DNA of 64,000 bases from Natronococcus sp. A-GB1 (GTDB lineage Archaea > Halobacteriota > Halobacteria > Halobacteriales > Natrialbaceae). The notes beneath the pieces were generated by a model that saw only the letters and a list, made by a program, of their open reading frames with translations, searched no databases and was not told the origin of the DNA. Below, in pieces: positions 57,397 through 64,000 of this stretch (position 1 is its first letter; the number at the start of each line of letters is the position of its first letter). The stretch lies in contig NZ_JARUKW010000005.1 in assembly GCF_029688845.1 (NCBI RefSeq), positions 1 to 64,000 on the forward strand, read 5' to 3'. Made by a program: the position numbers and the translations under genes.

Positions 57397-57482
57397 CTAT
57401 AGTAACAACTGAAACTGTTTGCACATCGATCGCACAGCCGTCGTGCGATCGGGTGCGCACTGACTTTCAGTGGCTACTATAG
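57397..57482. mobile_element. MITE-like 86-bp element with terminal inverted repeats
   Basis: The ends CTATAGTAACAACTGAAA (57397-57414) and the complement of 57465-57482 (CTATAGTAGCCACTGAAA) match at 16 of 18 positions. The interior has a further inverted part (GATCGCAC at 57428-57435 / GTGCGATC at 57443-57450), so the whole could fold as one long hairpin. No protein is encoded. A clear target-site duplication is not visible. Such elements are moved by transposases of related full-length insertion sequences elsewhere. Confidence 0.65.
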
Positions 57483-57608
57483 GAACAGGGCCCGCAAGAC
57501 TCCGTTTGCCCGCCTCTATCCGACAGTCAGATTCTGAGCAATCATTCGGTCGCGAATCGGGGCAGTTCCTCCCGAACCATAATAGCGCAGGTTCTCGAAA
57601 GGAGAAAC

Positions 57609-58520
57609 ATGCCGGACGAGGAGGCAGCGGCCGAGGCCTTCGGAACGCTGTCCGATCCCACGCGGATCGCGATTTTGCGGGCGTTCGCGGAGGCGCTGGA
57701 CGAGCAGGGACTCACTCCAGGGGGATCGATGCCGGAGCTGTCCTTTTCAGAGCTGTACGAGCGGGTCGAGATCGACTCGACGTCACGACTGTCCTATCAC
57801 CTCGAGAAGCTCGACGGGGCCTACCTTCGGCACACCGACGAAGGCTGGAAGTTCACCTACGCCGGCGAGGCGATCGTCAGACAGTACCTCGCGGGCGCGT
57901 ACGCCGGCGACGTCGAACTCGAGCCCTTCGAAATCGAGGGGAGTTGTCTGCACTGTGACGCCGAAGAGCTCGTGACCGACGTCGAGGACAGGATGTTGAT
58001 GCACCGCTGTGAGGAGTGTGGTGAGTGCTTCGGGAACATTCCCGTGACCCCCGCGCAGGTAACTGCTCGGGACGACGACGCCGTGATCGAGAGCGTGAAG
58101 ACGCGGACTGCGAGTTACTTCCAGCAGTTCCGCGAGGGGGTCTGTGCGATCTGTGGGGGGAGCAACGACCTCGATGTCAGGAACGTCGAGGACGTGGCGC
58201 CCGGGTCGCTCCGGTTCGTCGCGATCGCACGCTGCCGGAGCTGCTGGACCAGGTTCAACGGTCCGCTATCGGTGTGGCTCGCCACCCATCCCGCCTCGAT
58301 CGCCTTCCACTGGGAACACGGTATCGACACCATGTCCCTGAGCACGTTCGAGATGGTGCCACGCGTCATGGACGAGCGGTGGTCCACCGACCGCCTCGCC
58401 TCGGACACGTACGAGGTGACCTACCGCGTCGACGAGGACGCCCTCCGGTTGCTCGTCGGCGACGACCTGTCCGTCGAGCGGGCCGAGCGCGTGCGACGCG
58501 ATTCGGTCGGCGATCGATGA
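57609..58520 (+). CDS. ArsR-like winged-helix regulator with zinc-binding C-terminal half
   Basis: A 303-aa regulator. The N-terminal domain (residues 8-95) is an ArsR-type winged helix: FGTLSDPTRIAILRAFAEAL and SRLSYHLEKLDGAYLRH. The following half has two cysteine clusters, CLHCDAEELVT with CEECGECFG and CAICGGSNDL with CRSCWTRF, like DUF7351-type haloarchaeal regulators. The long C-terminal part may sense a ligand. Start ATG 57609, preceded by a purine-rich GGAG stretch. It is upstream of the ABC ATPase remnant and the MMPL transporter on the same strand and could control them. Confidence 0.85.
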   Translation: MPDEEAAAEAFGTLSDPTRIAILRAFAEALDEQGLTPGGSMPELSFSELYERVEIDSTSRLSYHLEKLDGAYLRHTDEGWKFTYAGEAIVRQYLAGAYAGDVELEPFEIEGSCLHCDAEELVTDVEDRMLMHRCEECGECFGNIPVTPAQVTARDDDAVIESVKTRTASYFQQFREGVCAICGGSNDLDVRNVEDVAPGSLRFVAIARCRSCWTRFNGPLSVWLATHPASIAFHWEHGIDTMSLSTFEMVPRVMDERWSTDRLASDTYEVTYRVDEDALRLLVGDDLSVERAERVRRDSVGDR

Positions 58521-58697
58521 TCCTCTCGGATTCGTTACTCAATAGCAGTTGAGGAATTTCGCCCTGTGAGCCGATCCGCCGCGTCGAACCTACAACGAAC
58601 CGCCGGATTTACTCAACCCATTTTTTGAACCAGATGCGACATATGTCATTTTTTCGATAATAGTTAAGCATGAGTCCGGGTGACGTCCGAATACGCG

Positions 58698-59219
58698 ATG
58701 AGCGCACTCGAGACGAACGAGCTGACGAAACGCTACGGCGGCCGGCCGGTCGTCGACGCACTGGACCTAGCAGTCGAGCGCGGGGAGGTGTTCGGCCTCG
58801 TCGGGCCCACTGGTGCCGGCAAATCGACGCTGCTCGATCTGCTGGCTGGGAGCGTCCGGCCCTCCAGAGGGAGCGCGACGGTTCTGGGGCTAAGTCACTG
58901 GCACGACCGGGATCGGCTTCACGAACGCGTGGGGTACCTCCGGGAGACTGTCGACCTCGACGGCACGCGATCCGGGTGGGAACACCTCCGGACAGCGACG
59001 GGCCGAACGATCGACGACGAGGCGATCCCCGGTGTCGAGTCGATGATCGAGCAGTCCGGCCAACTGGTCGCGTGCGTCTCCGACGCCGACGCCAAGGCGA
59101 CGGTCGTCCTGGAGGTCGCCCACGCTGGCGCCGCGATCCACGACCTCGCCGTCGCGGCACCCGACGACTCGAATCGACAGCGATCGACCGATAGCCGAAC
59201 CACCGACGGCGAACGCTAA
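58698..59219 (+). pseudogene. Truncated ABC transporter ATP-binding protein lacking catalytic core
   Basis: A 173-aa frame. The front half is a normal ABC ATPase: LTKRYGGRPVVDALDLAVERG, Walker A GPTGAGKST at residues 38-46, and the Q-loop-region YLRETVDLDGTRSGWEHLRTA. After about residue 105 there is no ABC signature (LSGGQ), Walker B or D-loop. Instead it continues AHAGAAIHDLAVAAPDDSN, which looks like the accessory tail that normally follows the ATPase core in ABC-2-type subunits. So an internal deletion of about 100 residues has probably occurred. It cannot hydrolyse ATP. The ATG 58698 and its 4-nt gap to the RND gene are intact. Confidence 0.75.
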
Positions 59220-59223
59220 CACC

Positions 59224-61806
59224 ATGCTACGAACGCTACCCCATCGAACGGCCGACGTCGTAACGACACACAACTACCTCGTCGTCATCCTCGCGCTCGT
59301 GCTCACGGCGGGCCTGGTCATCGGCATCATGAACGCCGAGATGGGCGGGGACGGCGGCTTCGCCGGTGCCGTCGAGACCGACGTCGACGAGGCGGAAGGA
59401 TACGTCCAGGCGAACTACGAAACCGACAGCGGCGACGATCCGGCAGCGCACTTCCCAGTCTACGTGCGGGACGACGGCGGCAACGCCCTCTCGACGGACG
59501 TGTTGATCGCCACGCTGGAGTACCAGCAGTCGGTCGCCGAGGACGACGCCGTCGCCGACGCGCGGACTGACGACGAGGTCCTGAGCATCGCCTCGCTGGT
59601 CGGAACGCAGGCCGCCGGCGATCCCGACGCCAGCCTCGACGAACAGATTGCCGCCCTGGAGGCGGCCGACGAGGACGAGGTCGCCGCACTCGTCGAGGCG
59701 ACGCTCGCCGAAGATCCGCGTGCCCAGTTGCTGGTGCCCAACAGCTACGCGCCCGGTACCGCCGAGGCCGAGAGCACACAGGTCGTCTTCACGTTCGAGC
59801 CCACCGAGGACGGCGAGGCGCCCACCGACGCCCAGTACGCGCTGGCCGACGGGGCCGCCGACCGCGAAACCCCCGAGTTCTTCACACTCGGCGAGCCGGC
59901 GATGGACGAGATGTCCGAGACGAGCGTGGAGAACACGGTCTTCCTGGTGCTGCCGGTCGTGCTCGGACTGATACTCGCCGTCGCCGCCTTCGCCTATCGC
60001 GACGTCGTCGACGTGATCGTCGGGCTCGCGGGCGTGCTCGTCTCGATCCTCTGGATGTTCGGCATCCTGGGCTGGCTCGGCGTCGAGGTCGGGCCCGCGG
60101 TCGTGATCGGTCCGGTCCTGATCGCGGGGCTGTCGATCGACTACGGATTCCACGTCTTTACGCGCTACCGCGAGGAGCGCGAGGCGCGTAGCGCCTCGGA
60201 TACGCGAACGGGGAGCGAAGCGACCCGTGAGCAACGAGGCCCCGACGATCCAGTCCGAGCCTCGATGGCTCGCGGGCTTCGTGCGGTCGCGGTCGCGTTC
60301 GGGCTCGTGACGATCACCGCCGGCATCGGTTTCCTCGCGAACGTCGTCAACCCCGTTGGTACCCTGCAGGACCTCGGGATCGCGATCACGCTCGGCGTGG
60401 TGTCGGCGTTCGTGGTCTTCGTCACCCTGGTGCCCGCGCTGAAGGTCACGATCGACGACGCCCTCGAGCGGCTCGGCCTGGATCGTCGCAAGCGGCCGCT
60501 GGGTGCCGGTGCCTACGTCGGCCCGCTCCTCTCGAGTACGGTGGCGCTGGCCCGCCGGGCGGCCCCCGTCGTAATCGTCGTTGCGCTCCTCGTCGCGGCC
60601 GGCGGTGCGGTCGCGTGGACGGCCCTCGACGAGGAGACGATGGGCGCCGAGAACCCCGATGTCGCCGAGTGGAAACAGGAGCTGCCCGGGCCCATCGGCT
60701 GGGAGGAAAACGAGGCGATGGCGAACCAGGAGTACGTCGGCGAACAGTTCCGTAGCGCCGCGGCCGACGAGGACGACCGCGTCCAGCTCCTCGTCGAGGG
60801 ATCGGTGACCGACGACGACGCGCTGTACGCGCTCGAGGCAGGCATCGACGAGGGGGTCGAACGTGGCACGTTCGCCGAGGGACGCGTGGACACTATCGAG
60901 ACGCCGACGGCCGTAGTTAGCGAGGTCGCCGCCGAGGACGACGAGTTCGCGAGCACGGTCGAGGCTGCTGACACGACCGGCGACGGGATCCCCGACAGCG
61001 ACCTCGAGGCGGTGTACGAGCACCTCTACGAGGTCGACGCCGAGGCGGCGAGCGCGGTGATCGAGCGTGAGGACGGGGAGTACCAGTCGCTGCGAGCGAT
61101 CGGGCCGCCCCAGGCCGCCGACGGGCCGGCGATCGATGGCGATCGGTCGGGGAACCTGTTCGCGGTCGGCGACGCGGTCGAGGCCGATGGCGGCGACCTG
61201 GAGGCGACCGTCGTCAGCGACGCCACCGCCGAGCAGGCGGCGATCGAGCGGATTACCGACGGCATCGTCCGGGTGATGATCGTCGCCGTGGCCGCGGTAT
61301 TCCTGACGCTCACCGCCGTCTACCGGCGGATACACGGGAGCGCCACCCTCGGCCTGCTGACGGCTGTCCCCGTCGCGCTCGTGCTCGGGTACGTCGTCGG
61401 CGGGATGTACTTGCTGGACGTCCCGCTGAACTTCCTGACAGCGCTGCTGGTGAGCCTGGTGATCGGGATTGGCGTCGACTACTCGATCCACCTCAGCGAT
61501 CGGTTCGCACACGAGCGCGCTCGCGGCCGGACCGATCTCGACGCCCTCGAGACCGCTGTCACCGGTACCGGCGGCGCCCTCCTCGGGAGCATGTCGACGT
61601 CAGTCGCTGCCTTCGCTGGCATGTTGATTCACCCCGATCCGTCGTTCGGGAACTTCGCAACGCTGGTAGTCCTGGCGATGGTCGCCGCGTTCGTCGCGAG
61701 TGTGGTCTTCCTGCCGAGCCTGCTGTACCTGTGGGCACGCTCCGTGAGCACCGAACCGGCGACCGAAGATGCTGACCCTGACGTCGTAGTGTCTACCCAG
61801 GACTGA
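59224..61806 (+). CDS. MMPL/RND family transporter
   Basis: An 860-aa membrane protein with twelve helices in two repeats. Helix 1 is near residue 20 (LVVILALVLTAGLVIGIM). The second-half membrane block is at residues 675-850 (VMIVAVAAVFLTLTAVYR, and GIGVDYSIHLSDRFAHERARG). The matching first-half block has IDYGFHVFTRYREER, the conserved D-Y-H/F pattern of the family. Large exocellular domains lie after helices 1 and 7. The cargo may be lipid or small hydrophobic compounds. A short repeat-like insert sits after YREER. It starts 4 nt after the ABC remnant. Confidence 0.9.
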   Translation: MLRTLPHRTADVVTTHNYLVVILALVLTAGLVIGIMNAEMGGDGGFAGAVETDVDEAEGYVQANYETDSGDDPAAHFPVYVRDDGGNALSTDVLIATLEYQQSVAEDDAVADARTDDEVLSIASLVGTQAAGDPDASLDEQIAALEAADEDEVAALVEATLAEDPRAQLLVPNSYAPGTAEAESTQVVFTFEPTEDGEAPTDAQYALADGAADRETPEFFTLGEPAMDEMSETSVENTVFLVLPVVLGLILAVAAFAYRDVVDVIVGLAGVLVSILWMFGILGWLGVEVGPAVVIGPVLIAGLSIDYGFHVFTRYREEREARSASDTRTGSEATREQRGPDDPVRASMARGLRAVAVAFGLVTITAGIGFLANVVNPVGTLQDLGIAITLGVVSAFVVFVTLVPALKVTIDDALERLGLDRRKRPLGAGAYVGPLLSSTVALARRAAPVVIVVALLVAAGGAVAWTALDEETMGAENPDVAEWKQELPGPIGWEENEAMANQEYVGEQFRSAAADEDDRVQLLVEGSVTDDDALYALEAGIDEGVERGTFAEGRVDTIETPTAVVSEVAAEDDEFASTVEAADTTGDGIPDSDLEAVYEHLYEVDAEAASAVIEREDGEYQSLRAIGPPQAADGPAIDGDRSGNLFAVGDAVEADGGDLEATVVSDATAEQAAIERITDGIVRVMIVAVAAVFLTLTAVYRRIHGSATLGLLTAVPVALVLGYVVGGMYLLDVPLNFLTALLVSLVIGIGVDYSIHLSDRFAHERARGRTDLDALETAVTGTGGALLGSMSTSVAAFAGMLIHPDPSFGNFATLVVLAMVAAFVASVVFLPSLLYLWARSVSTEPATEDADPDVVVSTQD
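60181..60232. repeat. Hairpin plus GCGAACGG...GTGAGC module inside the RND gene (copy B)
   Basis: Within the coding sequence a perfect 7-bp hairpin (GAGGCGC-GTA-GCGCCTC, 60181-60197) is followed by GGATACGCGAACGGGGAGCG and AAGCGACCCGTGAGC. The order and core words match the intergenic copy at 8296-8340. It encodes a polar loop (EARSASDTRTGSEATREQRG) at a cytoplasmic position and keeps the frame. It may be an in-frame insertion of an intergenic-type repeat. Confidence 0.45.
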
Positions 61807-61909
61807 GATGGACAACTCTGGAATAGATCACGGCTCACCGCGTTACATCTTTTTGCGTGTGGAACACTGCGGGAAATGCCGAGCATCCGTGAGCGAAGCG
61901 AACGGTTCA

Positions 61910-61950
61910 CCGCCGGAGCGGGGTGAAACCCCGCGACGGCGGCCTTTTTT
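61910..61950 (+). terminator. Strong hairpin with T-run after RND gene
   Basis: An extended stem, CCGCCG-GA-GCGGGGT / ACCCCGC-GA-CGGCGG (arms 61910-61924 and 61928-61942, loop GAA), is followed by GCCTTTTTT (ending 61950). This is a classical intrinsic-terminator layout and lies 104 nt after the RND stop, though in archaea the T-run matters most. It would also protect against read-through into the convergent GGGP synthase gene. Confidence 0.6.
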
Positions 61951-61952
61951 AT

Positions 61953-62021
61953 CGAAGTTTTTTGCCGGGGGTTGAGGCTGACGCCATCGGCGTCAGCCGA
62001 TGCCCTCGGTAAAAAAGTTCG
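61953..62021. repeat. Nested inverted repeat between convergent genes (copy 2)
   Basis: The outer arms CGAAGTTTTTTGCCGGGGG (61953-61971) and CCCTCGGTAAAAAAGTTCG (62003-62021) are nearly complementary, and the inside holds a perfect 10-bp stem GGCTGACGCC-ATC-GGCGTCAGCC (61976-61998). The architecture equals that of the 8384-8454 element, including CCCTCGGTAAAA in one arm, and again lies between convergent genes. The two are likely members of one family. Confidence 0.65.
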
Positions 62022-62090
62022 CTGTATAGAGCGCACCTACCGAAGACCGCACAAAAACTGTTACAGTAGCCCGCCGGCTCTCGAGCCGCT

Positions 62091-62855
62091 CTACTCCGGG
62101 ATCGTCTCCCGGAACGTCTCCGGCTCGTCGTGGAAGCAGTCACCGACGACGATGGCGTCCGCACCGGCCTCGAGGATCTCGCTCGCCTTTTCGGAGCTGT
62201 CGATCCCGCCGCCGTAGAACAGCGCCGTCTCCTCGAGATACCGAGCGGCGGCCTCGACGTCGTCGGGACCGCCGTAGGTGCCCGAGTACTCGACGTAGAA
62301 GATCGGGAAGTCGTAGAACACCTCCGTCGCGAGGGCCGCACCGGCGACCTCGTCGGGACTGTAGGCGGTGTCGACGCCCGAGACGGCTGCAGCCGTCGAC
62401 TCGAGGTGTTGGACGACGTACCCCTCGCCGACGAGCTTGTCCGCGAGCTCCGCGACCACCTCGACGCCCTTCGAGGCGATCAGGTCGCCGACGAGGGGAA
62501 CGCTCGAGCCAAGCAGTTCGTCTGGTTTCTGTCCGACCTCGGTGAACAGCTCGACGTGCTTGCCGACGAAGTGGTCCCGGTCGCCGTTGTAGACGGCGGG
62601 GATCGAGACGGCGTCGGCCGCCTCGATGGTCTCCCGCGAGACGTGGCTCGAGCTGTACGGCTCCTGAAAGATCGGAATCTCCGAGAGGACGTCCGTGACT
62701 CGTTCGATCGCCTCGAGGCTGTTCGACTCGGTGACGCCGTCGGAGCCGCCGACGAGCACCAGATCGGTCCCCTCGAGGACGCCGAGATCCGACGGCAGGG
62801 ACTTCGCCGGATCGACTTTCGTGACGTGGGTGATCCCATCCCAGTCGACGTTCAT
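62091..62855 (-). CDS. Geranylgeranylglyceryl phosphate synthase
   Basis: A 254-aa prenyltransferase that makes the first ether bond of archaeal membrane lipids by joining geranylgeranyl diphosphate to glycerol-1-phosphate. The TIM-barrel motifs are THVTKVDPAKSLP, LVGGSDGVTESN, then FYVEYSGTYGGPDDV and ALFYGGGIDSSEKASEIL, and VVGDCFHDE at the phosphate site. Length and motifs match the haloarchaeal group I enzyme. Start ATG 62853-62855. It is convergent with the RND gene. Confidence 0.93.
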   Translation of the reverse strand: MNVDWDGITHVTKVDPAKSLPSDLGVLEGTDLVLVGGSDGVTESNSLEAIERVTDVLSEIPIFQEPYSSSHVSRETIEAADAVSIPAVYNGDRDHFVGKHVELFTEVGQKPDELLGSSVPLVGDLIASKGVEVVAELADKLVGEGYVVQHLESTAAAVSGVDTAYSPDEVAGAALATEVFYDFPIFYVEYSGTYGGPDDVEAAARYLEETALFYGGGIDSSEKASEILEAGADAIVVGDCFHDEPETFRETIPE

Positions 62856-62925
62856 GCGGACGGATTCAGCGGTCGCGTAAAATCCCTGTCGGTTCGGACC
62901 GATTGGCGTCGCGGGACCGAGTCGG

Positions 62926-63678
62926 CTACTCGTCGAGCGGGGTTCCGTCGACCCGCTTTGCGCCCTCGGAGTCGTGGACGACGACCTCGCCCGGCTCCTG
63001 ATCCGCGGGTTCGTACTCGTCGCGGACGCCGATCGCCTCCTCGAGCTCTCGAACCGCGCGCTCTTTCAGCGCGCGGGCGAGTTCCTCCGCGTCCTCGCGG
63101 GAGATCTCTCGGCCCAGCCCCTCGCACTCGTGTGCGCGGAGGACGCCCGCCTTGTCCTCGCTGTCTGCACCTGCCTGCGCCGGGAGCGAAACGCTATCGA
63201 CGGCCTCGCCCATCGGCTGACTCGTTCCCGCGAGCCCGACGCTGAAGGGGTAGGTGCGACAGATCAGCGGTCGGTCCTCGTGGACGGTACAGGCGCCAAC
63301 GCCGGCCTCGTCCTCCACGTAGAACGCGCAGTCCCCACAGCCGTCGGTTTCGAGCGCCCACTCGAAGGTCTCGCCCTCGAGCCCGTCGTCGCCCTCCTCG
63401 AGGCCGTACGGCATCGGCCGAGCGACGTCGCGCCACTCGCGGTCCTCGGCGTCGGGAACCGTCTCGCCCTCGAGGTTGTCGTCGGTAGGCACGTCCTCGA
63501 GCCGGCGGACCTCGTCGGGGAACACCGTTGCCGTGTGTTCGTCCTCGCCGTGGCCCGTACAGCAGGCGCCACAGCGGGTACACTCGAAGCCGATCGACTC
63601 GATGGCGTCGGCCAGGTCGTCGACGGCCAGCTCGCGGGCGGACTCGAGTTCGGCTTCCAGCGATCGCACGTTCGTCAC
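62926..63678 (-). CDS. YkgJ family cysteine-cluster protein
   Basis: A 250-aa protein with the YkgJ (CxxCxxCC) metal site: FECTRCGACCTGHG near residue 35, and the later cysteines in DGCGDCAFYV and DRPLICRTYPF. These should bind zinc or an iron-sulfur cluster. The linker and C-terminal half are acidic and helical (REISREDAEELARALKERAV). The start is GTG at 63676-63678. Function unknown; members are widespread single genes. It stands next to GGGP synthase on the same strand. Confidence 0.88.
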   Translation of the reverse strand: MTNVRSLEAELESARELAVDDLADAIESIGFECTRCGACCTGHGEDEHTATVFPDEVRRLEDVPTDDNLEGETVPDAEDREWRDVARPMPYGLEEGDDGLEGETFEWALETDGCGDCAFYVEDEAGVGACTVHEDRPLICRTYPFSVGLAGTSQPMGEAVDSVSLPAQAGADSEDKAGVLRAHECEGLGREISREDAEELARALKERAVRELEEAIGVRDEYEPADQEPGEVVVHDSEGAKRVDGTPLDE

Positions 63679-63788
63679 TACGTCTCGAGGGGCAAAAGCC
63701 GGTCGCTTGGCGCTGCCTCCTACGATGGGGCGGACTGTCTTCTGTGCGAGGACGAACCGTTACCATCGCTTGAGACCTACGCTAGCAT

Positions 63789-64000
63789 ATGTCATCACTC
63801 AACGAGGAGATGGGCGACGTCCAGACGGAGATCGATCACGTCCGCGAGCACCTCCGGAGAGAGGTTCCCGACCTCTTCGCGTTCGACGTCACCGTCAGCC
63901 GGATCGAGTACAACGCGAACAGCAACAGCGTCACGCTCACCGTCGAACCCAGCTCCGAGGCCCGCAAGCAGATCTCCGAGGAGTTCGGCGGCGTCCGGGT
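63789..64000 (+). CDS. Hypothetical protein, N-terminal part (cut by window end)
   Basis: Only the first 70 residues are inside the window. It begins MSSLNEEMGDVQTEID (ATG 63789), continues with RREVPDLFAFDVTVSRIEYN and the strand SVTLTVEPSSEARKQI. The combination of a helix and beta-strand with paired charges could be the start of a haloarchaeal DUF protein, but it is not recognised. The frame is open to the window end, so its length is not known. Confidence 0.65.
   Translation, partial: MSSLNEEMGDVQTEIDHVREHLRREVPDLFAFDVTVSRIEYNANSNSVTLTVEPSSEARKQISEEFGGVR

Larger units (their letters stand above)
57001..57608. other. 608-nt hairpin-rich spacer with MITE-like element
   Basis: No protein gene is supported. 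It carries three perfect hairpins in the first 170 nt (57029-57170, listed), GAGCG/GCGAAG-rich filler near 57240-57340 (for example GAGCGGCGAAGCCGCGAGT), and an 86-bp element with terminal inverted repeats at 57397-57482 (listed). Between them lies a short sequence with no structure. The promoter of the downstream regulator should be near 57560-57600. Confidence 0.6.

Noticed and set aside
59236..61512. A 758-codon minus-strand frame opposite the RND gene
   Set aside because: Antisense shadow; the plus-strand frame has two matching RND membrane halves.
1..64000. tRNA and rRNA genes
   Set aside because: No T-loop-like GGTTCAAATCC segments with matching acceptor stems or rRNA signatures were seen by eye on either strand.

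Overview
The window is about 64 kb of GC-rich chromosome from a halophilic archaeon (class Halobacteria; the mix of families suggests the Natrialbales, which is an inference). The evidence is very acidic proteins, FtsZ1, TFS, archaeal NAC, archaeal D-aminoacyl-tRNA deacylase, GGGP synthase, geranylgeranyl reductase, halocyanin-type copper sites, leaderless starts about 25-30 nt after TATA boxes, and many haloarchaea-restricted families (DUF5787, 5789, 5791, 5797, 7109, 7344). No rRNA, tRNA or CRISPR array was seen, and no replication origin.

Layout. 0-4.3 kb: the end of a PaaC-like protein, an enoyl-CoA hydratase, and a tightly overlapped dapA-dapB-dapD lysine operon on the minus strand. 4.6-12.7 kb: HtpX, a NYN nuclease, a 57-aa membrane protein, the translation group PUA protein-NAC-TrmI-like methyltransferase, TFS, an MFS transporter and haloarchaeal DUF proteins. 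12.8-25.2 kb: an S10-like protein, an M20 amidohydrolase, a second M48 protease, gamma-glutamyltransferase, a DUF4397-cupredoxin protein, geranylgeranyl reductase divergent from a ferredoxin, a DUF3179 lipoprotein with a membrane partner, and ftsZ1. 25.3-33 kb: dtdA, Nudix, a CaCA exchanger, aroE, an acidic HhH protein, and a three-gene folate/chorismate operon (pabB-pabA-pabC type). 33-42.7 kb: small membrane proteins, a saccharopine dehydrogenase-like reductase, Rieske, several small regulators around a sugar nucleotidyltransferase, Dph6-like, DUF373, SppA and an ATP-grasp enzyme. 43-50.6 kb: a coiled-coil protein, DUF5791, HalOD1, an NAD-epimerase, a DHH phosphoesterase, a GpgS-like glycosyltransferase, Nudix and a luciferase-like barrel protein.

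50.6-51.7 kb is a small AT-rich island with orphan genes and a repeated 13-mer at its edges. 51.7-57 kb: creatininase-family plus FAD oxidoreductase operon, Hsp20, a small zinc protein, an IS200/IS605 end relic, a radical SAM protein and a TRAM protein. 57-62 kb: a hairpin-rich spacer with a MITE-like element, then a regulator, an ABC ATPase that has lost its catalytic core, and an MMPL/RND transporter carrying a repeat-like insert. 62-64 kb: GGGP synthase, a YkgJ cysteine-cluster protein and the start of a hypothetical gene.

Most of the window is ordinary core chromosome. The parts most worth checking are the dispersed nested-hairpin repeats (8.4, 57.1, 62.0 kb and possibly inside the RND gene), the MITE and IS605 relics, the AT-rich island, the gutted ABC ATPase, the TrpE-like active site of the PabB-type gene, and the small proteins that are easy to miss.
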